A stretch of 56,507 nt of DNA from the NCBI GenBank assembly GCA_020354575.1, contig CP070649.1:1-56507 (forward strand), written 5' to 3'. This stretch comes from Candidatus Bathyarchaeota archaeon (GTDB lineage Archaea > Thermoproteota > Bathyarchaeia > Bathyarchaeales > SOJC01). Shown piece after piece: positions 1-7,785 of this stretch. How positions within the stretch are numbered: position 1 is the stretch's first letter; each line of letters opens with the position of its first letter. The notes under the pieces were generated by a model. That model was not told where the DNA came from. It searched no databases and was given only the letters and a program-made list of their open reading frames with translations. Position numbers and translations under genes: made by a program.

Positions 1-482
1 ATGTTGGTGGAGTCGTGCTCAACCTGCAGACTCCGCAGGAGGTCGAAGAAGCTTATCGAACAATTCTCGCCAAAGTAAAGGAGCATCAACCTAACGCGCG
101 GATCTCAGGGATCCTGGTTCAAGAGATGGCCCCCCCATCCACGGAAATCATCGTAGGCGGGATTAAGGATGCCCAATTTGGGCCATCCATCATGTTTGGC
201 CTCGGAGGCATCTTCGTGGAAGTCTTGAAGGACGTCGTCTTCCGGATCGCACCAGTCTCAAGGCAAGAGGCCACGCTCATGATCACCGAGATAAAAGCGT
301 ATCCTGTATTGACAGGGTACCGCAACCATCCCCCCTTAGATACTGATGCTATCGCCGACATCATCGTCAAGACGTCCCAGCTCATGGTCGATCATCCCAC
401 TATCCAAGAGCTTGACTTGAATCCCATCCTAGTCTACGAGAAAGGCGCCAAAACCGTCGACGCCAGAATCATACTTGAATGA
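1..482 (+). CDS. ADP-forming acyl-CoA synthetase, C-terminal ATP-grasp part (5' partial)
   Basis: The reading frame is already open at the left edge (first full codon at base 3), so the true start lies outside. The visible 160 residues are the end of an ATP-grasp_5 / succinyl-CoA ligase beta-like domain. They include a VQEMAPPSTE stretch, the glycine-rich FGPSIMFGLGGIFVEVLKD block and a final ELDLNPILVY strand, all typical of acetate/acyl-CoA ligase (ADP-forming) beta subunits or the C-terminus of fused enzymes. Such enzymes convert acyl-CoA, ADP and phosphate to acid, CoA and ATP in fermentative archaea. Substrate cannot be told. The stop overlaps the next start (ATGA). Confidence 0.85.
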   Translation, partial: VGGVVLNLQTPQEVEEAYRTILAKVKEHQPNARISGILVQEMAPPSTEIIVGGIKDAQFGPSIMFGLGGIFVEVLKDVVFRIAPVSRQEATLMITEIKAYPVLTGYRNHPPLDTDAIADIIVKTSQLMVDHPTIQELDLNPILVYEKGAKTVDARIILE

Positions 483-1399
483 ATCCCCTTTTGCCCAAAC
501 GTTTTGTAGCATCAAGGTTGATGAGGGAAAAGAAATTGCCTGATGATCTCGTACATCAAATCGAAGAACTTGAAAAGGAACTCAACTCCCTTACCCAGCA
601 ACGAGAAACCTTTGAAAATAAAGCACAACAATGGGCCAAAAAGAGGGATACCATTCACAAACAGATTAAAGATCTAAGATTGGAAATCGTGGATTCCAGA
701 CAAAGACGAGACACAATTAATGAAAAGGTGAAGGCGTTAAAGACGCAGAGAGACCAAACACGGACCACAATTAAGGAGAAAATTAACGAAGCCAAAAATA
801 AACGAGAGAAGCTTCGTCTTTTAAGAGCAAAAAGACCTAGACAGGATGCTGAAAAAATAAGGCTGCAGAAAGAGGAAATCGAATGGCAAATTCAAACAAC
901 TCCTTTAACCCTTCAAGAAGAAAAACCTCTCGTTGAAAAGGCAAATCAACTTGGAATTTTCCTTGAGATTTTTCGACAAATAACCAATCTAGAGGAGGAA
1001 ATTAGTGATTTGCAAAATAAAATTGACACAATGAATGAAGAAGCCAAAGTTCTTCACTCTAGAATCTCAGAATTGGCTCTTGCAAGTCAAGAACAGCACG
1101 AGAGAATGATAGAAGGACTCAACAAAGTAAAAACGTTGCAGCCTGAAGCTGATCGTAATCACCAGAGCTTTATATCGGAAAAGAACGATTCAAAAGGAAT
1201 ACACAAGAGACTCCTCGAGATTAAGAAGAGAATAAAAACCCTCAAAGCAAATTTAACAGAAGATGAGAACAAAAAAAGAAGGCAACTACAAGAGGAGACA
1301 CGGAAAAGAATAAAGGCAGAAGCTTCAAAGAAGCTAAAACAAGGAAAGAAGCTCTCATTAGAAGAATTCAAGCTCTTAACCAACGAACATCCTGAATGA
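479..1399 (+). CDS. Long coiled-coil protein (COG1340-like)
   Basis: A 306-residue, highly charged protein with heptad-like Leu/Ile spacing over almost its whole length and no recognisable enzymatic motif. It resembles the archaeal coiled-coil family often labelled COG1340 (sometimes wrongly called phosphoserine phosphatase). The C-terminal tail (KKLKQGKKLSLEEFKLL) is a conserved-looking short helix in that family. It overlaps the upstream acyl-CoA synthetase by ATGA, so the two are probably cotranscribed, although no functional link is evident. The role is unknown; a structural or scaffold function is a guess. Confidence 0.75.
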   Translation: MNPLLPKRFVASRLMREKKLPDDLVHQIEELEKELNSLTQQRETFENKAQQWAKKRDTIHKQIKDLRLEIVDSRQRRDTINEKVKALKTQRDQTRTTIKEKINEAKNKREKLRLLRAKRPRQDAEKIRLQKEEIEWQIQTTPLTLQEEKPLVEKANQLGIFLEIFRQITNLEEEISDLQNKIDTMNEEAKVLHSRISELALASQEQHERMIEGLNKVKTLQPEADRNHQSFISEKNDSKGIHKRLLEIKKRIKTLKANLTEDENKKRRQLQEETRKRIKAEASKKLKQGKKLSLEEFKLLTNEHPE

Positions 1400-1418
1400 A
1401 CCAGCTTGCACATCAAAC

Positions 1419-2210
1419 CTAAAACTCGAATCTTTCAATGATCTTGCGTTCCTTTTCAGCCATTATCTCCGCTATCACATGGACATACCTTTCAAGCCCT
1501 GAATTCTGAATTCTCGCCTTCAGCAACTCATCTATCTGAAATATTCCAGCTGAATTTGCCATTTTAATCTTAATTGTTATCGGCTTCTCCTTTCCTTCCA
1601 GAATCTCCACATTCTCTATTGAGAGAGCGGAGACAGAATGGATATCAATTTTGCCCGACTCAAAGGGTATTCGCGCTCGACCTTGCTCCATGTCCAAGGC
1701 ATCTGCTATTCGAACTATGCCTGCCTCCAAAGTCAACACTTGTTGGTGGGGATGATGAGCCAAAATGGCATGCAAAACCTCAGAAATCATAATTGCTCGT
1801 TGGTCTTGATCATAGATAACAGATAAGTGATTCCGAAGAAAGCCAAGCGCTAAAAGAACGCTATAGATTTCATGATTCTCCCTATTTACAATCATCCCTA
1901 AATCATGAAAAATAGAGCCAAGAACAACTATAACCTCGGCATCCTCATTAGCCAAATCGTAATCCTTAACAACATTAGGCACAATCCCCTTGTTGAGTAG
2001 CATTCTCAAAAGCTTCAAGGCAGAATTTGCAACAATCTTCACGTGTATGGGTCCATGATCAGTATAGCCCATACGATTGATGGCCATGACATTGGAACAC
2101 TTCCAAAAGGCTTGTAATTCATTATCCTCTTTCACTAGATCAACAATTCTTCTCAGTTTTGCATTGTCTTTGCACGGTATATTAAATACATAAGACAACT
2201 TTGCCACCAA
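1419..2210 (-). CDS. HD-domain phosphohydrolase
   Basis: A 263-residue protein with an HD metal-binding core: His52/His56 in DHGPIH, the HD pair His102-Asp103 in SIFHDLGM, His113, a second His cluster (AHHPHQQ, about 151-156) and Asp170 in RIADALDM. HD proteins of this size in archaea are metal-dependent phosphatases or phosphodiesterases acting on nucleotides, but the substrate cannot be read from sequence. About 80 residues after the HD core form a small alpha/beta tail. It is convergent with the coiled-coil gene, 19 bases away. The start was taken as the first ATG on an AAGTTGTC-rich leader; no strong ribosome site is visible. Confidence 0.8.
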   Translation of the reverse strand: MVAKLSYVFNIPCKDNAKLRRIVDLVKEDNELQAFWKCSNVMAINRMGYTDHGPIHVKIVANSALKLLRMLLNKGIVPNVVKDYDLANEDAEVIVVLGSIFHDLGMIVNRENHEIYSVLLALGFLRNHLSVIYDQDQRAIMISEVLHAILAHHPHQQVLTLEAGIVRIADALDMEQGRARIPFESGKIDIHSVSALSIENVEILEGKEKPITIKIKMANSAGIFQIDELLKARIQNSGLERYVHVIAEIMAEKERKIIERFEF

Positions 2211-2344
2211 CCAGTATATTCACGGTTACGTAAGATAAATGCACTCACCTTTGAATGTAGAACAGCTCATCTTTACCCCTTGATTAATCAGGAAAGCTTT
2301 GACAACGTTTATCTGCGCGATCGTAATCAATACACCTGTTTCCC

Positions 2345-2716
2345 ATGAGTGATGCTGAACTACAGGCCATAAGAAAAGCCAAATTACAAGCACTCCAGAA
2401 GAAATTAGTCAAGAAAAAAGAGCACACTCAGCAGGCCAATTCAGATGAAATACTGGACAGAATTTTCCGAGGAAGAGCTTGGGAAATCTTCAATGTGGCT
2501 AGCCAGCAATATCCAAAAGCTATGCTCAAACTGAAGCCAAGCCTAGTCAAGCTAGCTCTATCAGGAAGAATACGGGAAGTGACTGGTGAACAACTCTACT
2601 TTTTCCTTAGAAGTCTAGGTTTGAGGATAAGACTACGAACCCATATTCGCTTCACAGAACACGGAAAATTAAAGTCATTATCGGAGAAAATTAAAGAGGA
2701 TCTTTCAAAGATTTGA
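2345..2716 (+). CDS. PDCD5/TFAR19-family DNA-binding protein
   Basis: A 123-residue basic protein. The N-terminus (SDAELQAIRKAKLQALQ) matches the start of archaeal PDCD5-type double-stranded DNA-binding proteins, followed by the three-helix region with LVKLALSGRIREVTGEQL. The C-terminal 40 residues (LGLRIRLRTHIRFTEHG, then LKSLSEKIKED) differ from the classic KRE-rich PDCD5 end, so this may be a divergent paralogue. The family binds DNA and is tied to nucleoid or stress functions. The next gene, a radical SAM protein, starts 32 bases downstream on the same strand. Confidence 0.65.
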   Translation: MSDAELQAIRKAKLQALQKKLVKKKEHTQQANSDEILDRIFRGRAWEIFNVASQQYPKAMLKLKPSLVKLALSGRIREVTGEQLYFFLRSLGLRIRLRTHIRFTEHGKLKSLSEKIKEDLSKI

Positions 2717-2748
2717 GATTCTGAGCTAGAAAGTGTAGATGATCCTCC

Positions 2749-3492
2749 ATGAATGTAAAGGAAGTCACTGCGAAAAGCATTCTGTCCAAATCCAAAGTCC
2801 TTGATTATGCAATTAATCCTTACATTGGATGCGAGCACGGCTGCACCTACTGCTATGCACGATACATGAAAAGGTTCACTGGTCATAAAGAGGATTGGGG
2901 CAAATTCGTTGATATAAAGATCAACGCACCAAAACTTTTGCAGCACGAAATCAGGAAAAAACGCGTTGGCAGAGTATGGATTAGCGGAACTTGTGACCCC
3001 TATCAACCAATGGAAAGACACACCCAACTCACAAGAAGATGTCTCGAAATTCTTTCAAAGCATGGTTGGCCTGTCACAATTCAGACCAAATCTACATTGA
3101 TTATGCGTGACTTGGATTTACTTGGAAACTTTGAAGATATAGAAGTAGGTCTCTCCATTAGCACTGGAAATGAGAGTATCAAAGCCCTTTTTGAACCTAA
3201 ATGTCCAGCAATCGAGGATAGAATCAAGGCAGTGGAGTCGCTGCATTCAGCAGGCCTAAAAACCTTTGTAATGATCGCTCCCATATTGCCAGAAGCTGAA
3301 ATATTGATCAATAGAGTGAAGGACAAAGTGGACAACATAATAATCGACAAAATGAATTACCATTACGCAGATTGGGTATACAAGAAGCATGGTCTACAAT
3401 ATGCGCTAACTCCAGCTTTCTTTGATAAAAAGAAGGAAGAACTCACAGCTACTCTAGGTCAAGCAGGAATATCTTATCAATTCTTATTCTAG
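2749..3492 (+). CDS. Radical SAM protein, SPL/COG1533 family
   Basis: A 247-residue radical SAM enzyme. The CxxxCxxC motif is Cys28, Cys32 and Cys35 (YIGCEHGCTYCYARY), which binds the [4Fe-4S] cluster that cleaves S-adenosylmethionine. A GTCDPYQPMER segment and an IQTKS segment follow, both characteristic of the COG1533 group related to spore photoproduct lyase. The C-terminal third is shorter than in true lyases, so repair activity should not be assumed. It is probably cotranscribed with the PDCD5-like gene (32-base gap), which fits a DNA-linked job, but that is inference. Confidence 0.8.
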   Translation: MNVKEVTAKSILSKSKVLDYAINPYIGCEHGCTYCYARYMKRFTGHKEDWGKFVDIKINAPKLLQHEIRKKRVGRVWISGTCDPYQPMERHTQLTRRCLEILSKHGWPVTIQTKSTLIMRDLDLLGNFEDIEVGLSISTGNESIKALFEPKCPAIEDRIKAVESLHSAGLKTFVMIAPILPEAEILINRVKDKVDNIIIDKMNYHYADWVYKKHGLQYALTPAFFDKKKEELTATLGQAGISYQFLF

Positions 3493-3567
3493 TAGTTCTT
3501 GTAAGCCTGCAATCATGCTCGTACACTTTCGAAAAAAGGTTAATTGAAGTAACGAGTATCTTAACCT

Positions 3568-4194
3568 ATGTTAAAACTGGCTAAACCAGTATCTCGCTTT
3601 GTCCATGACTATTTAGTGAAAACGGGCAAGAAACGAGAAAATAAGGTTTGGGGAGCGAATTATCGGTGGGAACACACACTTCGCGTGGCGCACTGGGCTA
3701 GAATCCTGGCCCTTGGAGAAAAGGCTGATATTGAACAATGCGTTGTAGCAGCCTTGTTTCATGATGTGTCGCATTTTATCTCAGAAGACTACCGCAAGCA
3801 TGGAACGAAAAGCGCTGAAATAGCAAAAGAATTCTTGAAAAGTGAAGGCGTGCCTGAGGCTTTCATCAACGAGGTGTGCTACGCCATAGAAAGCCATGTG
3901 GGAGAACGTAACCCCAAAACCATGGAAGCGAAAATTCTGCAAGATGCGGACACAATTGACCGGTTTGGCTACTTCCGAATTCTCATGTTCGGAAAAACCA
4001 CCGACTTATCAAACTTGAAATCACTCACACAAGAGCTCCGCGCCTTTCTAGGGTACTTGAAGAAGCTGGAACAAGGCCAGTTTGGACCTATGTGGACCAA
4101 ACTAGCCCAAACCAAAGTCAGCGTGCAGATGGAAACCTACACGATTATCTACACCGGACTTCTTGAGGAGATTGAGAACACCCAACTCCTGTAA
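3568..4194 (+). CDS. HD-domain phosphohydrolase
   Basis: A 208-residue HD protein: His36 (RWEHTLRV), His42 (AHWA), His65-Asp66 (ALFHDVSHF), a further His in SHVGER and the late Asp in LQDADTIDRFGY complete the usual metal-ligand set. This layout resembles YedJ/YpgQ-type nucleotide phosphohydrolases. It is preceded by a TTAACC-rich stretch rather than a clear ribosome site. It is the second of several HD proteins in the window and shares little outside the motifs with the one at 1419-2210. Confidence 0.8.
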   Translation: MLKLAKPVSRFVHDYLVKTGKKRENKVWGANYRWEHTLRVAHWARILALGEKADIEQCVVAALFHDVSHFISEDYRKHGTKSAEIAKEFLKSEGVPEAFINEVCYAIESHVGERNPKTMEAKILQDADTIDRFGYFRILMFGKTTDLSNLKSLTQELRAFLGYLKKLEQGQFGPMWTKLAQTKVSVQMETYTIIYTGLLEEIENTQLL

Positions 4195-4203
4195 TTCCCA
4201 TGA

Positions 4204-4218
4204 ATGCATGCATTGCCC
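4204..4218. repeat. Intergenic ATGCATGCATTGCCC copy 1
   Basis: A 15-base string just past the stop of the HD gene, identical to the one at 26772-26786. The first ten bases are a self-complementary ATGCATGCAT. Related palindromic strings lie at 7745-7758, 37186-37195 and 42259-42270. Function unknown. Confidence 0.6.
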
Positions 4219-4309
4219 AAGCAAAACTTAAGTCTTCCACACATTATAGGGACAATCGTTCCAACAATACCGACTACCCTTATAAATGCAGCCTTCGCAT
4301 TCCCCCCGG

Positions 4310-4449
4310 CTAAAAACTCTTCCCTTCGTACAATCCCCCCAATATCTTTGCATATTCTCTCAAGTATTCTTTTCGGGAAGATTGAACAAAGGCACCATAA
4401 CTCTATGTTCGTGCATGTTCTGGAGCAAGTGGTTGGGAATGTCGCCCAT
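4310..4449 (-). pseudogene. Frameshifted small ORF remnant
   Basis: Within a 314-base interval otherwise empty of genes, the minus strand reads from ATG at 4449 as MGDIPNHLLQNMHEHRV..., reaching an in-frame stop after NLPEKNT. A -1 shift at the AAAA run continues as EYLREYAKILGGLYEGKSF and a stop at 4310. The two halves join into a plausible 46-residue protein, so this is either a decayed gene or a sequencing indel. No family is recognised. The rest of the interval holds only the inverted repeat at 4427-4497 and the 15-base repeat at 4204. Confidence 0.3.
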
Positions 4450-4497
4450 TAGAACGAGGGAGAAAGGAGAAGGGCCTTACTGTTTTCCCAACCACTT
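4427..4497. repeat. 13-bp perfect inverted repeat
   Basis: AAGTGGTTGGGAA at 4427-4439 is exactly complementary to TTCCCAACCACTT at 4485-4497, with 45 bases between. The left arm lies inside the frameshifted ORF. It sits just downstream of the secreted-protein gene on the minus strand, so it could form a 3' hairpin in that transcript, but the spacer is long for an intrinsic terminator. Confidence 0.55.
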
Positions 4498-4508
4498 AGA
4501 CGGCTCAT

Positions 4509-4844
4509 CTACCCCTGCAATACCTCCATAGAGATTATCTGCACAATCGCTCCCCACATATGAATCCCAAGGTACCCTTCCAATATCTTTAGTTCGAACT
4601 GAACTCGTAAACCATCAACCTGAAATCTCTCATCCAAGTTGATTGGGTCATAGTGTTTTCCATCATCACTAATGATTCCGTAAAACCCTCCCTCAAAACC
4701 TAAGAAGGTTATGGTCCCTGCTTCAGTTATAGTATCCCCTCGATCTGCCAGATCACCGTGGGTTGTTAGGTCGATTGAGAATCCTGCAGCTATTAACGGA
4801 ACCAAGAACAGGACAGGGAGAAGAGCAAAGTGCTTGCTTATCAT
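4509..4844 (-). CDS. Small secreted protein, unknown function
   Basis: A 111-residue protein with an N-terminal hydrophobic segment (residues about 7-22, LLPVLFLVPLIAAG) that looks like a signal peptide or single anchor. The mature part has a tight conserved-looking block, GFEGGFYGIISDDGKHYDP, then NLDERFQVDGLRVQF and IHMWG, which reads like a small beta-barrel (OB-like). Similar short lipoprotein-like domains occur in bacteria and archaea, but I cannot name the family. No lipobox cysteine is present. Confidence 0.6.
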   Translation of the reverse strand: MISKHFALLPVLFLVPLIAAGFSIDLTTHGDLADRGDTITEAGTITFLGFEGGFYGIISDDGKHYDPINLDERFQVDGLRVQFELKILEGYLGIHMWGAIVQIISMEVLQG

Positions 4845-4942
4845 TCCATTCCCACTCTCATATGATGAAGAATCATGATTTATTTCTACGTTTTAGAACA
4901 GGCGTTCAAGTTCTTAGAACATGCGGATATCTTTAGCTAATG

Positions 4943-4950
4943 CTTATATT
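4943..4950 (+). promoter_or_regulatory. TATA-like element for the VIT-family gene
   Basis: GCTTATATTTGG about 70 bases upstream of the GTG at 5019 resembles an archaeal TATA box. A second weaker A+T stretch is not seen nearer. Confidence 0.3.
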
Positions 4951-5018
4951 TGGTTCCAAGCTATTCGTATTATCGGTGTTAACGTTTCTGAGAAGCATTT
5001 TCTCAGTGGGATAAAACG

Positions 5019-5618
5019 GTGGTTGGTCGTTTAAGAGATTTATTAAAGCGCATCCGAATGTACCTACAAATCACTCAGATGGGTCCCATAGCAAGAAGAT
5101 ACTTTGTAAAAAATGGCTTTGACGGTTCTATGACCATGCTAGGAATCATTGTTGGCTCGTGGGTCGTGGGCGTTGAGCGACCAGAGATAATTGTCACTGC
5201 TGGGCTTGGCGCGTGCTTGGCGATGGGAATTTCAGGGTTGTTTGGGGCATACATGACCGAAAGAGCTGAACGAAAAAGGGATCTCAAAAGTCTTGAAGAC
5301 GCCATGAAAACAAACCTGCAAGATTCAGTGCTAAACGATGCTTCTTCCTTTGTCTCCTTCTATGCAGCGATTGTTGATGGAGGGTCACCCATATTGACAG
5401 CCATTATTTCTCTCATACCCTTTGCCCTTGCTTTAAGCAGTTCAATTGTGATTGGAGATGCTTACATTCTTTCCTTCATTCTAACGTTAGCCACTCTATT
5501 TACCTTAGGGATTTATCTCGGCAAAATAGCCAAAGAAAACATGGTCTTATATGGCATCCAAACATTAGCTGCTGGCATAATAACCGTGACCATCGCGCTG
5601 CTGCTGGGCGCCTTATAG
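5019..5618 (+). CDS. VIT1/CCC1-like membrane protein (TIGR00267-type)
   Basis: A 199-residue protein starting at GTG. An N-terminal amphipathic segment is followed by a hydrophobic helix pair (FDGSMTMLGIIVGSWVVG and TAGLGACLAMGISGLFGAY), an acidic/basic cytoplasmic stretch (TERAERKRDLKSLEDAM), and three more membrane helices. This is the layout of the archaeal branch of the VIT1/CCC1 iron/manganese transporter family. It would move divalent metal across the membrane; substrate is inferred from family only. Confidence 0.8.
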   Translation: MVGRLRDLLKRIRMYLQITQMGPIARRYFVKNGFDGSMTMLGIIVGSWVVGVERPEIIVTAGLGACLAMGISGLFGAYMTERAERKRDLKSLEDAMKTNLQDSVLNDASSFVSFYAAIVDGGSPILTAIISLIPFALALSSSIVIGDAYILSFILTLATLFTLGIYLGKIAKENMVLYGIQTLAAGIITVTIALLLGAL

Positions 5619-5655
5619 CCGTCTAATCATATAGGTTTGTTCGCATATCCAAAAT

Positions 5656-5664
5656 CTTATATAT
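5656..5664 (+). promoter_or_regulatory. TATA box of the MFS gene
   Basis: CTTATATATG, preceded by an A-rich stretch, lies about 55 bases before the ATG at 5717, a normal distance for a short leader. Confidence 0.5.
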
Positions 5665-5716
5665 GCAATCATCCTTGTCGAGGGGTGGTTGGTTAGTTTG
5701 ACTAGGGGCACTAGAA

Positions 5717-6892
5717 ATGAATTCCTATGGACGAAACATGTTAATTCTTTCTATCCTCTTCCTAGTGAATTCTCTAGCCATTGAATTGATAACTCCGATA
5801 TGGCCAATTTACATTAATTTTCTCGGCGCCTCCATGACTGAACTCGGCTTAGTCTTTGCTAGTTCTACTGCCATAAGTGCAGTCATGCAAATTCTCAGCG
5901 GATGGCTCTCCGATAAATATGGTCGGAGACGACTCCATATATTGGGTACGTCAATAGCCATTATCTCGCCCTTGATGTATGCCCTCGCTAACGCTTGGAC
6001 AGACCTAATTCCTTGGATTGCCCTATCAGGTTTCGCAACAGGATTGTATCTCCCTATTAGAGGGGCAATCATTGCCGATGTTTCCTCAAGGAAGACTATG
6101 GCCTCAGCTTATAGCTGGACAAACATCGCTTGGCTTATAGGTTCAACCATAGCTCCGTTTATCGGTGGTCTAGTCGCAGATACACTCGGTATCCTCTTCC
6201 CGTTTTTCACCTGCTTCATCTTACGATTCGCAGTTTTACCTTTGGCACTAGTTTTACACGAGTCGAAGAGGAAACCACAGAAGACTGGGATCAACAATCA
6301 GAACCAGGACCCCACCGTCATCAATAACTACTTATCAACCCTTATCTGGATCTCACTAGTTAACGTGATTCAAGGCATAGGAATGGGGGTTACTGGTCCG
6401 ATCATCCCTGTGTTTGTGATGACAAATTTTCAGGTAGACTATACATTCATTGGAATTCTCTACGCCATCGGGTTTGGGGTAGCCTCGATAATCGTGCAGA
6501 CCCCTGGAGCAAAGTGCAGCAACCGCTTTGATCGAAGGAAAATAATGTTTGTGACCTTCGTAGCATCAGCACCATTCTTCTTATTGTTTGCCTACTCGCG
6601 GAGTACAATGGAATTAATTCTATTCATGTTCTTATCAAACGTTATCTTGAATCTTCATTGGTCTGCTTATCAAACTTATTTAATGGACGCAACACCCTCA
6701 TCAAGATGGGGTCTTGTAAATGGGATTTCAGCAACCACCTTCTTCATAGGGATTGTTATGGGAAACGCCATTAGCGGCATTCTTTGGGACTTCTATGGTT
6801 GGATGGTGCCCTTTTATGTTTCCAGTCTTGCTATAGGGCTTTCGGCTTTGCCTCTCCTTCTACTGAAGGAATCCAGAGCCAAGCTTGAATGA
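5717..6892 (+). CDS. Major facilitator superfamily transporter
   Basis: A 391-residue protein with about twelve hydrophobic helices in two halves, split by a charged loop near residues 190-205 (ESKRKPQKTGINNQNQDP). The MFS motif A in loop 2-3 is visible as GWLSDKYGRRRLHILG. This is the drug/metabolite-proton antiporter-like group, but the substrate cannot be predicted. It stands alone with its own TATA box. Confidence 0.88.
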   Translation: MNSYGRNMLILSILFLVNSLAIELITPIWPIYINFLGASMTELGLVFASSTAISAVMQILSGWLSDKYGRRRLHILGTSIAIISPLMYALANAWTDLIPWIALSGFATGLYLPIRGAIIADVSSRKTMASAYSWTNIAWLIGSTIAPFIGGLVADTLGILFPFFTCFILRFAVLPLALVLHESKRKPQKTGINNQNQDPTVINNYLSTLIWISLVNVIQGIGMGVTGPIIPVFVMTNFQVDYTFIGILYAIGFGVASIIVQTPGAKCSNRFDRRKIMFVTFVASAPFFLLFAYSRSTMELILFMFLSNVILNLHWSAYQTYLMDATPSSRWGLVNGISATTFFIGIVMGNAISGILWDFYGWMVPFYVSSLAIGLSALPLLLLKESRAKLE

Positions 6893-6990
6893 GTCTAAGC
6901 GTGTGCTGGAGTTGGCCTTAATTTGCGCTGGGTTTACATGTACGCAACAAACGCTATATCGTTGATGTTGTTACTCATAATTCTGGAATA

Positions 6991-7485
6991 TTGGATGGTG
7001 CGAAAGCTTTGCAGGTTTTAATTGTCTATGACTCGAAGAGTGGAAATACCGAAAAAATGGCTTTAGCGGTTGCTCAAGGAGTCAAGGAGATTGCTGCTCT
7101 TAGTGTGGTTGTAAAACGGGTGGATGACACGACAAACGAAGATTTACTGAGCGCTGATGGAGTAATTGTTGGATCTCCTACCTACTATGGCCAAATGTCA
7201 AGCAAAATCAAAGCGATGTTTGATGCGTCGATTAAGATTCATGGAAAGCTGGAAAATAAAGTCGGAGCGGCTTTCACGAGTTCCGGTGGTGTTGCGAGTG
7301 GTGCAGAAACTACGATAATCTCCATTTTGGAGGCGATGCTTGTTCATGGGATGATCATCAAAGGAAGAGCTCGAACTTCCCATTATGGTGCTGCTGCAGT
7401 AGGAAAACCCAAAGAACGAGAAGAAGCAAAGTGCAGAGATTTAGGGAAGCAAGTTGCTTTGCTTATCTTGAAATTGAGATCCTAA
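6991..7485 (+). CDS. Flavodoxin-like / WrbA-type FMN protein
   Basis: A 164-residue flavodoxin-fold protein. The FMN phosphate loop is IVYDSKSGNTEKMA near the N-terminus, followed by the GSPTYYGQMS loop and a TSSGGVASGAETT loop, as in NAD(P)H:quinone oxidoreductase (WrbA) relatives. The start used is TTG at 6991; the family core begins about ten residues later, so a slightly later start is possible. It probably acts in cytoplasmic electron transfer or quinone reduction. Confidence 0.8.
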   Translation: MDGAKALQVLIVYDSKSGNTEKMALAVAQGVKEIAALSVVVKRVDDTTNEDLLSADGVIVGSPTYYGQMSSKIKAMFDASIKIHGKLENKVGAAFTSSGGVASGAETTIISILEAMLVHGMIIKGRARTSHYGAAAVGKPKEREEAKCRDLGKQVALLILKLRS

Positions 7486-7545
7486 CAGAATATTGTCTAC
7501 AAGCTTAAATAATCCAGCCAGCAGATTTTTGCTTGCTCTAAATTT

Positions 7546-7619
7546 GGGCCGGTCGTCTAGCACGGTAGGACATTGGCTTTACGAGCCAAAGGTCGCTGGT
7601 TCAAGTCCGGCCCGGCCCA
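7546..7619 (+). tRNA. tRNA-Val (UAC)
   Basis: The full cloverleaf can be drawn. Acceptor GGGCCGG/CCGGCCC, D stem GTCT/GGAC, anticodon stem TTGGC/GCCAA with loop TTTACGA (anticodon TAC), T arm GCTGG-TTCAAGT-CCGGC and discriminator A. The CCA end is not encoded. No intron. Confidence 0.95.
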
Positions 7620-7744
7620 CTAAATTTGCACAAATGGGCTATCTAACCATTCTCTTGATCTTCTGTGAGCTCACGGCCCGTTTAAATGCTTTCTGTTTCT
7701 GCAACATCTTGTATTCAGGATAGGTCGTTTTCGAATGCGGATAA

Positions 7745-7758
7745 ATGCATGCATGCAT
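7745..7758. repeat. Self-complementary ATGCATGCATGCAT
   Basis: A 14-base palindrome between tRNA-Val and the convergent M20 peptidase gene. It is the longest member of the TGCATGCA-type strings seen in several intergenic gaps of this window. Confidence 0.5.
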
Positions 7759-7785
7759 ATCAATGATTGTTGACCAACATTCTCT

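Noticed and set aside
7493-7723. 76-codon plus-strand ORF
   Set aside because: It reads straight through the tRNA-Val gene; no independent coding signal.
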